From the NCBI GenBank assembly GCA_016787265.1, contig JAEUVF010000003.1:155330-219329 (forward strand): a DNA stretch of 64,000 nucleotides. The letters run 5' to 3'. The stretch comes from Flavipsychrobacter sp. (GTDB taxonomy: Bacteria > Bacteroidota > Bacteroidia > Chitinophagales > Chitinophagaceae). Below, piece after piece: positions 42,746 through 51,255 of this stretch (within the stretch, counting starts at the first letter, position 1; each line of letters starts with the position of its first letter). The notes below the pieces were generated by a model, which saw nothing but the letters and a program-made list of their open reading frames with translations, was not told where the DNA came from and did not search any database. The position numbers were made by a program, and so were the translations under genes.

Positions 42746-42880
42746 AAGGTGAAAGGTGAAATTTTGTGAAAGGCAGGAAGTGAAAAAAAAGCCGCCCCAA
42801 CATGGAGCGGCTCACTATTTATATCTTTCACCTTATTTTCCTTTGACGTCTTTCACCTTTCACTTTTCACCTTTCACCTT
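42742..42880. repeat. Inverted pair of heptanucleotide arrays between convergent genes
   Basis: GTGAAAG-type units (42742-42773) just after the HAD gene are the reverse complement of TTTCACC units (42827-42880) that run into the accC stop codon. Together they can form a long imperfect hairpin with the accC terminator in its loop. Confidence 0.75.
42783..42811 (-). terminator. Rho-independent terminator of the accBC operon
   Basis: Stem GCCGC-CCA / TGG-GCGGC with one mismatch and a 3-nt loop (42791-42811). On the minus strand it is followed by eight T. It lies 68 nt after the accC stop. Confidence 0.82.
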
Positions 42881-44216
42881 ATTTCATCTTAAAACTCTCC
42901 AAAAACTTCGTCGTGAAATTCCCACTGCGGAAATCTTCATTCTGCATCAGTTGAAGATGGAAAGGAATAGTCGTTTTAACACCCTCTATCACGTATTCGC
43001 TTAATGCCCGGTACATAGTATTAATGGCTTCATCACGGGTACGTGCAACCGTAATCAGTTTTCCAATCATGGAATCATAATACGGAGGAATGGTATAACC
43101 GGCATAAACATGACTGTCTACCCGTACCCCATGCCCGCCAGGTGTATGCAACGTTGTGATCCGGCCCGGACTTGGACGAAAATCGTTATAGGGATCTTCG
43201 GCATTAATCCGGCACTCAATCGCATGCATCTGGGGTTCATAATCCCGTCCGCTGATAGACTCACCCATCGCGATTTTTATTTGTTCCTTGATCAGGTCAA
43301 AATTGATCACTTCCTCCGTAACACAGTGCTCCACCTGGATACGGGTATTCATCTCCATGAAATAGAAGTTACGGTGTTTGTCTACCAGGAATTCGATGGT
43401 CCCAACCCCTTCATAATTAATCGCAGAAGCTGCTTTTTTTGCGGCATCACCCATTGCCTGACGCAATTCCGGCGTCATAAAGGGCGAGGGCGACTCTTCA
43501 ACCAGTTTCTGATGACGGCGCTGAATGGAACAGTCTCGTTCGCTCAGGTGACAGACTTTTCCATAACGGTCACCTGCAACCTGGATTTCAATATGCCGGG
43601 GCTCTTCCACGAATTTCTCCATGTAAACACCGTCATTTTTAAATGCTGCGAGCGCTTCCGCCTTGGCGGTATTATAAGCCCGCTCCATTTCTTCTTTCTT
43701 CCAAACAACGCGCATCCCTTTCCCACCACCACCGGCGGTCGCTTTCAAAATCACGGGATAACCCATATTTTCCGCAACAGAATAGGCTTCATCCAAACTA
43801 CCCAACAGCCCTTCAGATCCTGGAATAACAGGAACTCCTGCACGAATCATGGTTTCTTTGGCGGTGATCTTATCACCCATCGAACGGATCTGGTCGGGTT
43901 GAGGACCGATAAATTTAATACCGTGCTCACCGCAGATTTCCGCAAAACGTGCATTCTCTGCCAGGAATCCGTATCCGGGGTGAATAGCATCGGCATTGGT
44001 GATTTCTGCCGCCGCCATCAGGTGCGGAATATTGAGGTAGGAATCAGCGCTTTGAGGACGACCGATACATACTGCCTCATCGGCGAATTTTACGTGTAAA
44101 CTATCTTTATCCGCTGTGGAATAGACTGCAATGGTTTTAATACCCATCTCCCGACAGGTACGAATAACCCGAAGCGCAATTTCACCGCGGTTAGCGATTA
44201 ATACTTTTTTAAACAT
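42879..44216 (-). CDS. accC: Biotin carboxylase subunit of acetyl-CoA carboxylase
   Basis: A 445-aa ATP-grasp biotin carboxylase, the normal AccC length. [19 protein letters not shown] (start), the Gly-rich ATP loop [26 protein letters not shown], the catalytic [14 protein letters not shown] and the C-terminal [19 protein letters not shown] are canonical. It carboxylates biotin on AccB, the first step of fatty acid synthesis. It lies 20 nt downstream of accB on the same strand. Confidence 0.97.
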   Translation of the reverse strand: MFKKVLIANRGEIALRVIRTCREMGIKTIAVYSTADKDSLHVKFADEAVCIGRPQSADSYLNIPHLMAAAEITNADAIHPGYGFLAENARFAEICGEHGIKFIGPQPDQIRSMGDKITAKETMIRAGVPVIPGSEGLLGSLDEAYSVAENMGYPVILKATAGGGGKGMRVVWKKEEMERAYNTAKAEALAAFKNDGVYMEKFVEEPRHIEIQVAGDRYGKVCHLSERDCSIQRRHQKLVEESPSPFMTPELRQAMGDAAKKAASAINYEGVGTIEFLVDKHRNFYFMEMNTRIQVEHCVTEEVINFDLIKEQIKIAMGESISGRDYEPQMHAIECRINAEDPYNDFRPSPGRITTLHTPGGHGVRVDSHVYAGYTIPPYYDSMIGKLITVARTRDEAINTMYRALSEYVIEGVKTTIPFHLQLMQNEDFRSGNFTTKFLESFKMK

Positions 44217-44236
44217 CTTCGGAAAGAATTAGTGCA

Positions 44237-44734
44237 TTAAGCTGGTTCTACCAGGAATAAAGGCTGGTCGTATTCAACCGGAGACGCATCGTCTACCAGG
44301 ATCTTCACTACTTTACCTTTTATCTCACTCTCAATCTCATTGAAGAGTTTCATGGCTTCGATGATACAAACCACTTTACCCGGATTGATTTCATCACCTA
44401 CTTCAACAAAAAGTGGCTTATCCGGTGATGGACGACGATAAAAGGTACCGATCATGGGACTTTTAATCGTAATCAGATTACTGGGAACTGCGTCAGAAGA
44501 TTTCGGTTTATCTCCGTTGGTTGCAGGAACAGCAGCTGTTGCAGAAACAGCAGGCGCGGCTGTGGCCTGGGCAGCGGGAGCAGCTGGTGCATACATGGGT
44601 GCAGCAACCACCTGCTGAATGTTGTCTTGTTTTTGCTTAATCGTGACCTTGAACCCTTTTTCTTCAATCGTCAGTTCACCGATGTTCGACTTGTTGATCA
44701 ATCGGATCAACTCCTGAATTTGTTTGAAATCCAT
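44237..44734 (-). CDS. accB: Biotin carboxyl carrier protein
   Basis: A 165-aa AccB. The N-terminus (MDFKQIQELIRLINKSNIGE) starts at the ATG at 44734; the frame open further upstream is not needed. An Ala/Pro/Thr-rich flexible linker (about 55-95) leads to the biotinyl domain with CIIEAMKLFNEIESEIKG, in which the Lys of EAMKL is biotinylated. It is cotranscribed with accC. Confidence 0.96.
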   Translation of the reverse strand: MDFKQIQELIRLINKSNIGELTIEEKGFKVTIKQKQDNIQQVVAAPMYAPAAPAAQATAAPAVSATAAVPATNGDKPKSSDAVPSNLITIKSPMIGTFYRRPSPDKPLFVEVGDEINPGKVVCIIEAMKLFNEIESEIKGKVVKILVDDASPVEYDQPLFLVEPA

Positions 44735-44786
44735 TGTACTGAATTTACAGTTGGTGATCAATTTAGGCGGCTAAGATAAGGAAAAT

Positions 44787-44804
44787 GCCCCTCCGCAGAG
44801 GGGC
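44787..44804 (-). terminator. Terminator hairpin after efp
   Basis: A perfect 7-bp stem GCCCCTC / GAGGGGC with loop CGCA. On the minus strand it is followed by a short T run (ATTTTCC), so it is a modest terminator between efp and accB. Confidence 0.7.
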
Positions 44805-44825
44805 ACTAACATCTTTCATTAAAAA

Positions 44826-45392
44826 TTACTCCTTTACGCGCTCCACGTAGTCACCAGTTTTGGTGTTAACGCGGATCAGTTCCCCTTCATTCACAAAAAG
44901 TGGTACCATTACGGTTGCACCGGTTTCCACAGTTGCAGGCTTCAGTGTACGCGTAGCTGTATCCCCTTTCATACCGGGTTCGCTATAAGTTACTTTCAGC
45001 ACAATTTTATCCGGTAATTCAATACTCATTGGAGTGTCGGTTTCTGTATTTACCAATACAGAAACTTCCTGTCCGTCTTTTAAGAACTGGGGGGCATCCA
45101 CCAGGTTTTCCTGTGCAACAATTTGTTCGAATGTTTCATTGTCCATGAAATTATACCCGCTGTCATCTTTGTAGAGGAACTGAAAATTTTTGCGCTCTAC
45201 ACGAATGGGATAAATGGTATCGCCACTGTTCCAGGTTTGTTCAATCGTACGGTTATTGTCCACACCTTTCAGCTTCGCCCAAACCTTGGCTGCTGCACGT
45301 GCAGTCTTGTTTTCTCCAAACTCAACGATCTTATAAAGACTTCCATCGAGTTTGATAATCAGGCCACGGCTGATATCGGAGGTATTTGCCAT
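44826..45392 (-). CDS. efp: Translation elongation factor P
   Basis: A 188-aa EF-P with three beta-barrel domains. The N-terminal KOW-like domain is MANTSDISRGLIIKLDGSLYKIVEF (in part: SDISRGLIIKLDGSLYKIVE), and the conserved GDYVERVKE is at the C-terminus. In EF-P the residue in the loop after domain I strands is usually a modified Lys or Arg; here the loop reads ENKTARAA, so K or R near 30-33 is the tip. It helps ribosomes through polyproline stretches; the next gene upstream encodes such a stretch (BlaR1, GELPPPPPPPAPP). Confidence 0.95.
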   Translation of the reverse strand: MANTSDISRGLIIKLDGSLYKIVEFGENKTARAAAKVWAKLKGVDNNRTIEQTWNSGDTIYPIRVERKNFQFLYKDDSGYNFMDNETFEQIVAQENLVDAPQFLKDGQEVSVLVNTETDTPMSIELPDKIVLKVTYSEPGMKGDTATRTLKPATVETGATVMVPLFVNEGELIRVNTKTGDYVERVKE

Positions 45393-45433
45393 AATTAATT
45401 ACAGTTTTCTGCTATATACAATTAGTAAGGGAG

Positions 45434-45465
45434 CAAAATTACTGCAATTCGGCAATAGGCAGCAA
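45434..45465 (-). promoter_or_regulatory. efp promoter with -33 and -7 elements
   Basis: On the minus strand: TTG (45463-45465), a 21-nt spacer and TAATTTTG (45434-45441), fitting the TTG/TAnnTTTG Bacteroidota promoter. It is about 40 nt upstream of the efp ATG. Confidence 0.65.
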
Positions 45466-45477
45466 ATTTTTAGCAGA

Positions 45478-47304
45478 TCACTGTTTTTTTCTCATCACCA
45501 CAATTACCCCGTTTTTCCCTTTGGCTCCGAATCGTTCAGTCGCTTTTTTATCTTTATAAACAGTGATGGACTCAATAGACTCCGGTTTCATTTTCTTAAA
45601 CTCTTCCGGACTCATCTCCCTACCATCAACAATATAAAGCGGACTCGCTTCTGACTTCGCAAAACCGGTGACTGTAATGGGTTCAAGTTTACCGGAAGGT
45701 TCCTCAGCAGTATTGTCCGATTTTGTATCGATCAGGATAACGCCCTCTTTACCCCGCTCCCCGTACTTAGCAACCGCCTGCTCATTTTTTACTACATGGA
45801 TTGCTTTGATGCGGTTGGGATCGATTAGAGATACGTCTTCTTTTGTCCACTCCTTACCATTTACAAAATAAAGAGGCCCTCCATTTGTCGGCACTTGCAG
45901 TTCAACCCGCTTGCCACTGATTGTTGCATTTTGCTCCTCATCAATTACCACCTTTGGATCTCCTTCGCTGATCACCAGCAGGTTTTGCTTATCAGGTGCC
46001 GGTGGGGCAGCGGGTACTGCAGGTGGCGCAGGCGTTACGGGTGAAACCGGAGCCGCAGGAGCAACGGGTATCGTTTTTGCCGGAGCCGGAGGTGCAGGTG
46101 GCGGTGGAGGTGGTGGCAGCTCCCCATACTTCTGCTCATATTGGGCCTTATTGGCATTCCATTCCTCCAAAGACATGGATTTTACCTTCTTTTTTTTCTG
46201 ATCCAGAATGGTAACTTCTCCAATCCCGTTCTTTTCGGTTATTCTAATGTGATACCCTTTATCGGTTGGCCCGGCTAGGTAGGACTTCTTAGAGGAAGGT
46301 ACCGTGTCATTTCGCTGCCCTACTACACCCGGTAACCCTTCAGGAATATTTTCCAGATTTGTAGGCTGTTCCTGTCCCTCATCCTGTACCAATCGAAGTA
46401 AAGCTGGTGGATGGACTGCTTCAGGAACTTCCTTCAACTCCTGCTTTTTTCGAAAGGCCAGTAATAATATGGCGGCCAGCGGCACCGCAAAAGCAAATTT
46501 TACCAGGTGGATGCGTGCTGATCTGATTTTGTTCATCATAACAATTCTTGTTTTTAAAGCTGAAAAATTGAGGTGACTGGCCATGCTGAAATTGCGCTGG
46601 CCCACCACTTTTACCAGGAGGTATTGATATTGCCTCCGATCAACGCCATGTGTTAGTACCTGCCGGTCTGCTATGAATTCCAGGTTTTGCCGGATGGCAT
46701 GCCGGAGTATCCAGGCAAACGGATTAAACCAGTTCAACACCAGCAGGAGCTCAGCCAGCATCATGTCCGCGGTATGATGCTGCCGAACGTGTACCATTTC
46801 ATGACGAATGATATCTTTTAAATCTGCTTCACTATGCAAAGCAGGATTGATATAAACAGAACGTCCAAAGGAAAACGGAATAATGTTTTCTGTTACTGCA
46901 AACAATTTTATATCCTCTCCCCCCAGCAATGCCGCCCTTTTGGATAAGCGGCGGTAAGAAAGAAACTGCAGCAGAATACGTATAGCCATCACTATTGAAC
47001 CCGAAACTATAACTCCATTCAACATATACCAGTAATTGAATTTCACTGTTCCGGCAGATACGGTGGAAGGCTTCCAGTTACCCAAAGCCGGCAGTTGTTG
47101 CAATGCGCTTAAATCCACCCTGTCTGCTTCCAGCCACCAACCAATATCCAGCATTGGAAGCAGGTAACAACCTAAAGGATAAACCAGCAGATACCATCTG
47201 TTCCAGGTGTAAAAGGTTAATTTTCGCAGAAATAACTGATAAAAAATCGTTGTCAGAGACAAACTGATGGTGAATTTTACCAGGTAGGCAAGCATTTCAT
47301 TCAT
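45478..47304 (-). CDS. BlaR1-like M56 metallopeptidase with TonB-plug-like repeats
   Basis: A 608-aa protein. The N-terminal part has four helices and the M56 zinc motif H168-E-M-V-H172 (IIRHEMVHVRQHH), as in BlaR1/MecR1 sensors. A further helix lies near 290. Then comes a polyproline/alanine tract (about 400-440, GELPPPPPPPAPP) and two copies of a TonB-receptor plug-like motif: PLYFVNGKEWTKEDVSLIDP (about 475) and PLYIVDGREMSPEEFKKMKP (about 555), each followed by a strand ending KEGVILIDTK or KNGVIVVMRKK. The partner repressor BlaI is the upstream gene, 4 nt away. The ligand is unknown. The start is the ATG at 47304. Confidence 0.85.
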   Translation of the reverse strand: MNEMLAYLVKFTISLSLTTIFYQLFLRKLTFYTWNRWYLLVYPLGCYLLPMLDIGWWLEADRVDLSALQQLPALGNWKPSTVSAGTVKFNYWYMLNGVIVSGSIVMAIRILLQFLSYRRLSKRAALLGGEDIKLFAVTENIIPFSFGRSVYINPALHSEADLKDIIRHEMVHVRQHHTADMMLAELLLVLNWFNPFAWILRHAIRQNLEFIADRQVLTHGVDRRQYQYLLVKVVGQRNFSMASHLNFSALKTRIVMMNKIRSARIHLVKFAFAVPLAAILLLAFRKKQELKEVPEAVHPPALLRLVQDEGQEQPTNLENIPEGLPGVVGQRNDTVPSSKKSYLAGPTDKGYHIRITEKNGIGEVTILDQKKKKVKSMSLEEWNANKAQYEQKYGELPPPPPPPAPPAPAKTIPVAPAAPVSPVTPAPPAVPAAPPAPDKQNLLVISEGDPKVVIDEEQNATISGKRVELQVPTNGGPLYFVNGKEWTKEDVSLIDPNRIKAIHVVKNEQAVAKYGERGKEGVILIDTKSDNTAEEPSGKLEPITVTGFAKSEASPLYIVDGREMSPEEFKKMKPESIESITVYKDKKATERFGAKGKNGVIVVMRKKQ

Positions 47305-47308
47305 GGCT

Positions 47309-47671
47309 TTACTTTTTTGTTTTGCCTTCAATCATATCCAGGATTTCTTTCAACTCCTCTTTGCTTAACTGATCCTGCTCCACAAAAAAATTCACCATCG
47401 CTTTATAAGAATTATCAAAATAACCCCTTATAAAATCAGTCATAAACCGTTTTTTATATTCTTCTTCGGTTATAGCTGCCCGATAGACATAGGTATTGCC
47501 GATCAGCCGGCTTTTCAAAAAGCCTTTTTTCTCCAGGTTCTTCACCGTTGATGCAAGTGTGGTATAAGGCGGTGCGTCTTTCATCTTTTCCAGGAAGGCT
47601 TTTACATTTCCCTCCCCTGTCTGCCAGATCACCTGCATGGCCTGTTCCTCCGGTAAACTCAGCTTTTCCAT
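47309..47671 (-). CDS. BlaI/MecI-family transcriptional repressor
   Basis: A 120-aa winged-helix repressor of the BlaI/MecI family. The N-terminal DNA-binding domain (LPEEQAMQVIWQTGEGNVKAFLEKM, in part, then YTTLASTVKNLEKKGFL) includes the recognition helix; the C-terminal half is a dimerisation helix with QDQLSKEELKEILDMIE. Its proteolysis by the M56 partner is expected to derepress the operon. Two dyads just upstream of its ATG are its likely operators, so it probably represses itself. Confidence 0.9.
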   Translation of the reverse strand: MEKLSLPEEQAMQVIWQTGEGNVKAFLEKMKDAPPYTTLASTVKNLEKKGFLKSRLIGNTYVYRAAITEEEYKKRFMTDFIRGYFDNSYKAMVNFFVEQDQLSKEELKEILDMIEGKTKK

Positions 47672-47674
47672 TTC

Positions 47675-47709
47675 TACGAAGTTTTCGTAAACCTACGATA
47701 TTCTCGTAG
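47675..47709 (-). promoter_or_regulatory. Two BlaI-type operator dyads
   Basis: Two inverted repeats with the same half-site: TACGA-AGTTT-TCGTA (47675-47689) and CTACGA-TATTC-TCGTAG (47693-47709). Centres are about 19 bp apart, close to two helical turns. They lie 4-38 nt upstream of the blaI start, where bound repressor would cover the start region. Confidence 0.78.
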
Positions 47710-47796
47710 ATATTTCCAAATTAAATTCTAAAAAAAAGAGTTAATGAATGAAATAGCTGGTGGCAACCTATTTTTATGTAAAATCAGTTATCAGGC

Positions 47797-48339
47797 ATGT
47801 ACCGCTCCAGCATAATAAACCAACCCCTCCAGTTAATAGGCAGATGCAGTCTTGTTTTCCTGCTTTTTATTTCCATGCAACAAATGAGTGTTGCCCAGGA
47901 ACAGCCAGTTGCCAATCCCGCACCCTATGAGCGCTTCAAAAACCTCCCGCCTTTTGAACTTAAAGGGTTGGATGGAAGGAAAATAAAACGCGATGACCTT
48001 GCGAAAAACCGGGGCACGATCCTGATGTTCTTCAGTCCGGATTGTAACCACTGCCTCCAGCAAATGGACTGGATGAAACAGGCAAAGGAAGAATTAAAAC
48101 CTTATAATTTTATTCTTGCAACCTACCAGCCACTGGAAGACCTCAAAGGATTTTACCAGTCCTATAAACTGGAAGAATGGAAAAACATTTATATCGGAAG
48201 GGATGAAAAATACTTTTTGCCTCCCTATTTCCGGATCCGAAACCTTCCCTTTATAGCCTTATACGATAAGAAAGGTCAACTGATTTCCGTATTTGAGGGC
48301 AATACCAAAACAGATCTGATTATTCGTTCTTTTAAATGA
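47797..48339 (+). CDS. Exported thioredoxin-like (TlpA/AhpC-TSA) protein
   Basis: A 180-aa protein with a signal-like hydrophobic N-terminus (about 15-34, ending in SVAQ). The mature part has a thioredoxin fold: PPFELKGLDGRKIKRDDLAKNRGTILMFFSPDCNHCLQQM (in part: LMFFSPDCNHCLQQ), with the redox pair C-N-H-C near residue 78, and a cis-Pro segment RNLPFIALY. It is likely a periplasmic thiol-disulfide oxidoreductase. It stands alone and precedes mdh, which has its own promoter. Confidence 0.85.
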   Translation: MYRSSIINQPLQLIGRCSLVFLLFISMQQMSVAQEQPVANPAPYERFKNLPPFELKGLDGRKIKRDDLAKNRGTILMFFSPDCNHCLQQMDWMKQAKEELKPYNFILATYQPLEDLKGFYQSYKLEEWKNIYIGRDEKYFLPPYFRIRNLPFIALYDKKGQLISVFEGNTKTDLIIRSFK

Positions 48340-48360
48340 ACAGAACGTAGTTGCAAGCCC

Positions 48361-48368
48361 TATCTTTG
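48361..48368 (+). promoter_or_regulatory. -7 box (TATCTTTG) for malate dehydrogenase
   Basis: Exact TAnnTTTG, 38 nt before the ATG at 48407. Confidence 0.5.
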
Positions 48369-48406
48369 CAGCGCAAATTATTATTTCACCGCATAATTTT
48401 ATTTCC

Positions 48407-49336
48407 ATGAAAGTTACCGTAGTTGGTGCCGGAGCCGTAGGAGCTACCTGTGCAGACAACATTGCCAGAAAGGAACTCTGTGAAGAGCTGGTTTTATTAG
48501 ATATCAAAGAAGGATTAGCTGAAGGAAAAGCGCAGGATATGATGCAATCGGCCACGCTGCTCGGATTTGATACCCGTATTATCGGAAGCACCAATGATTA
48601 CAGTAAAACTGCCGGCAGCGATGTGGTAGTGGTAACTTCCGGAATTCCCCGTAAACCCGGTATGACCCGAGAGGAACTGATCGGCACCAATGCCGGTATT
48701 GTTCGTACGGTTTGCGAAAACATTCTGAAATATTCTCCCAACGCTATTTTCATCATTATTTCCAACCCGATGGATACCATGACGTACCTGGCATTAAAGG
48801 CAACAGGTATCGCCAAAAACAGAATCATTGGCATGGGTGGAACATTGGATAGCGCACGTTTCAAATACCAGCTCAGCCAACGACTGAATTGTTCTCCTTC
48901 CGATCTGAATGCAGTTGTGGTGGGTGGTCACGGAGATACTACGATGATTCCATTGATCCGATATGCCACCTGGAATTCCGTTCCGGTTACCAATTTTCTG
49001 TCTCAAAACGACCAGGAAGCGATCATTAAAGATACTATGGTGGGTGGTGCAACCCTTACCAAACTGATTGGAACATCCGCCTGGTATGCTCCTGGTGCTG
49101 CCGGTGCTGCCCTGGTGGAAAGCATTGTTCGCGATGAGAAAAAACTTTTCACCTGTTGTGTTGCCCTGGAGGGCGAATATGGCCTTTCTGATATCTGCCT
49201 GGGAGTACCGGTAGTTATTGGAAAGAACGGTTGGGAAAAAATTGTTGAATTCGGACTGAATCAGGAAGAGCAGGCATTGTTCAACAAAAGTGCAGAAGCC
49301 GTTCGGACCATGAACGATGTACTTAAAACTCTCTAA
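48407..49336 (+). CDS. mdh: Malate dehydrogenase (LDH-like type)
   Basis: A 309-aa NAD-dependent malate dehydrogenase of the LDH-like group. The N-terminal Rossmann motif VGAGAVGATCADN (residues 5-17), GIPRKPGMTREELI, ISNPMDTMTY and the catalytic GGHGDTTMIPL (His) are all present, with Arg residues for dicarboxylate binding. It converts malate and oxaloacetate in the TCA cycle; a strong terminator follows at 49359. Confidence 0.96.
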   Translation: MKVTVVGAGAVGATCADNIARKELCEELVLLDIKEGLAEGKAQDMMQSATLLGFDTRIIGSTNDYSKTAGSDVVVVTSGIPRKPGMTREELIGTNAGIVRTVCENILKYSPNAIFIIISNPMDTMTYLALKATGIAKNRIIGMGGTLDSARFKYQLSQRLNCSPSDLNAVVVGGHGDTTMIPLIRYATWNSVPVTNFLSQNDQEAIIKDTMVGGATLTKLIGTSAWYAPGAAGAALVESIVRDEKKLFTCCVALEGEYGLSDICLGVPVVIGKNGWEKIVEFGLNQEEQALFNKSAEAVRTMNDVLKTL

Positions 49337-49358
49337 GCCAACTAATTAGAATTCATCT

Positions 49359-49382
49359 AAAGCCGCCTAGTGCGGCTTTTTT
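49359..49382 (+). terminator. Rho-independent terminator after mdh
   Basis: Stem AAAGCCGC / GCGGCTTT with a 5-nt loop, followed by T residues to 49382. Confidence 0.9.
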
Positions 49383-49437
49383 CATTTCATTCATCGAATT
49401 TTTTTTTAATTTCTTAAAAAAAACAAGCCCAACTATT

Positions 49438-49466
49438 TTGATGGCAAGAGTATTCTATTAGATTTG
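49438..49466 (+). promoter_or_regulatory. Promoter of the octapeptide-repeat protein gene
   Basis: TTG (49438-49440), an 18-nt spacer, and TAGATTTG (49459-49466). The clearest two-part Bacteroidota promoter in the window. It leaves a leader of about 95 nt before the ATG at 49568. Confidence 0.65.
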
Positions 49467-49567
49467 TACTGCTATCTCTCCAACACCTATTTAAAGCTCT
49501 TAGGGTTATACCCGGTTTACCAAAGCCTAGAAGGCCGATTTCTGTAACCTATACAAACAAAAAGAGC

Positions 49568-50143
49568 ATGATCAAGCCCTTACTCGTATTAGCATTTAGT
49601 GTGTTGGGAATTAGTGCCCTCGCCCAGGAACCCCTCGAATTGCCCAAACAACGCGACCCGCAGGTTAATAAGACGATTAGCCCTGCTGACAATCCCCGTA
49701 TCAACCCCGAGAAGAATTTCCGCATTAATCCCAAACATAACTGGAATATCAATCCGGCTATGAACGAGGGTATTAATCCGGATAAAAACAAACTCATCAA
49801 TCCAAAATTCAACAAGGATTTTAGTCCGCTCCATAACCAGAGCATCAATCCTATGTATTCCTTCAGTTTGCACCCGCTTACTAACCAGAACTGGAAAGGC
49901 TATTACATGTTTGATAAGGAAAACAAATTAACTGGTTATCTCGTCATCGCTAACCAGTTCGTAGTGTTGGATTTTGACGACAAGGGTATCTGGAAAGGGT
50001 ACCTGGTAAAAACCAGCACTAATACATTTAATTATTTCAACCTGCAGGATGAATGGACCCGCACTTTCTTCTGTGAAGACTCCATGGTTGGCTTCAATAT
50101 TTTCAATGCAGCCGGTGAATGGACCGGTGCATTTGCCAAATAA
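49568..50143 (+). CDS. Exported octapeptide-repeat protein (xINPxxNx repeats)
   Basis: A 191-aa protein with a signal peptide (residues 1-20, ISALAQ). Residues 36-107 are nine consecutive 8-residue units with consensus xI-N-P-x-x-N-x (for example RINPEKNF, RINPKHNW, NINPAMNE, GINPDKNK, LINPKFNK); three units are degenerate (TISPADNP, DFSPLHNQ, SLHPLTNQ). The C-terminal 80 residues are beta-rich with W/F/Y-G repeats (NWKGYYMFDKENKLTGYLVI, KGIWKGYLV, GEWTGAF) resembling short YWTD/MORN-like strands. No family recognised. Expected outside the inner membrane. Confidence 0.75.
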   Translation: MIKPLLVLAFSVLGISALAQEPLELPKQRDPQVNKTISPADNPRINPEKNFRINPKHNWNINPAMNEGINPDKNKLINPKFNKDFSPLHNQSINPMYSFSLHPLTNQNWKGYYMFDKENKLTGYLVIANQFVVLDFDDKGIWKGYLVKTSTNTFNYFNLQDEWTRTFFCEDSMVGFNIFNAAGEWTGAFAK

Positions 50144-50173
50144 AACAGGCAGATCTGTTTAGAATTTGAATGA

Positions 50174-51220
50174 TTAGCGCGCGGCAAGCAATTGCCGCGT
50201 TTTTTTATGTATTTCCTGCAGATCAATTTGTTCCATACACTTGAAATGCCCTTTTGGACAGGCATCATGCCCTATTTTAGAACAGGGCCTGCACCGAAGT
50301 CCGTTAACTTCAACCAGATCGGTTCCTCCATTTGCTTTACCAGTCAATGGCAGCTGTATTCCATTTACCAAAACAGACGGAGCACCTCTCTGATTTAAAT
50401 AGGGTGTCATTCCAAATGCCGGCACGGTATTCCCCCAAACAGAAATGACCGGCTTTCTGAAAGCTGCAGCAATATGCATTAATCCGGTATCGTGGGAGAT
50501 TACGAGTTTGGCTTTCCTGACAAGGTCCGCAGATTCATTCAAACTGAATTTTCCGCAGGCATTATATACCTGGATAGGATCTAGTTCTGCAAGCACCTCA
50601 CCGGTTGACCGGTCTTCGGGTCCTCCAAGTATAACCAGTGGATGATCAATCAGTTGAACCAGTTCTTTCAGTTTATGAAGCGGCATGCGCTTGGTTGCAT
50701 GTGCCGCTCCTACAACCAGTGCAATATAACCAAGCTGATGAGAAGCCGGCAAATCGGTAGGCTTGATTTCCTCACCAACAGGAATAAAATAATCAAGTCC
50801 CAGCCCATCATTGCTCACTCCCAGGTGAGCAACAGTTTCAAGATAACGGTCAACAATATGTTTTGCCGGAAGAAAATTGAGTTTGAAATTGGTCAGCAGC
50901 CATTTCTGCACATTCAGTTTATTAAAACTCCGGGAAGGGCACTTCAGGGCTTTTTTAATACGTAACGTACGGAGGTTGTGGTGAAGATCAATCACCCAGT
51001 CGAATCCTTCTGCAGCCAATGCAGTAATGGTAACATCCAGAGAATCCTCCAGTAAATGAAGTTTATCGATGTGAGGATTCGCTTTTACAACCGTGGCATA
51101 GTTCTTCTTTGTCAGAAAATGAACTTCCGCATCCGGCACCTGCTTTTTGACGCAGCGTATAACCGGGGTCGTTAGCACGATATCCCCAATCGAAGAAAAC
51201 CGTATAATCAGAATTTTCAT
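50174..51220 (-). CDS. Glycosyltransferase family 9 (heptosyltransferase-like)
   Basis: A 348-aa GT9 protein, the family of LPS heptosyltransferases. The N-terminal MKILIIRFSSIGDIVLTTPV, the central AHATKRMPLHKLKELVQLI with VILGGPEDR and the donor-site HDTGLMHIAAAFRKPVISVWGN are typical. It acts on LPS core assembly at the inner membrane. The C-terminal Cys cluster (GLRCRPCSKIGHDACPKGHFKCM) is a known feature of Bacteroidota GT9. The start is the ATG at 51220; a GTG at 51229 lies in the repeat array. Confidence 0.9.
   Translation of the reverse strand: MKILIIRFSSIGDIVLTTPVIRCVKKQVPDAEVHFLTKKNYATVVKANPHIDKLHLLEDSLDVTITALAAEGFDWVIDLHHNLRTLRIKKALKCPSRSFNKLNVQKWLLTNFKLNFLPAKHIVDRYLETVAHLGVSNDGLGLDYFIPVGEEIKPTDLPASHQLGYIALVVGAAHATKRMPLHKLKELVQLIDHPLVILGGPEDRSTGEVLAELDPIQVYNACGKFSLNESADLVRKAKLVISHDTGLMHIAAAFRKPVISVWGNTVPAFGMTPYLNQRGAPSVLVNGIQLPLTGKANGGTDLVEVNGLRCRPCSKIGHDACPKGHFKCMEQIDLQEIHKKTRQLLAAR
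50180..50206 (+). terminator. Terminator of the octapeptide-repeat gene, inside the GT9 3' end
   Basis: A perfect 8-bp stem CGCGGCAA / TTGCCGCG with a GCAA loop and a run of seven T on the plus strand. It lies wholly within the last codons of the convergent GT9 gene. Confidence 0.85.
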
Positions 51221-51223
51221 ATT

Positions 51224-51255
51224 TCTCACATCTCACTTCTCACATCTCACTTTTC
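51224..51255. repeat. Heptanucleotide array (TCTCACA/TCTCACT)
   Basis: Four consecutive seven-base TCTCACA/TCTCACT-type units between GT9 and the DedA gene. It overlaps the DedA stop codon and the GT9 leader. Confidence 0.75.

Noticed and set aside
43110..44099. A 329-codon open frame antisense to accC
   Set aside because: Same reason: accC is canonical over the whole region.
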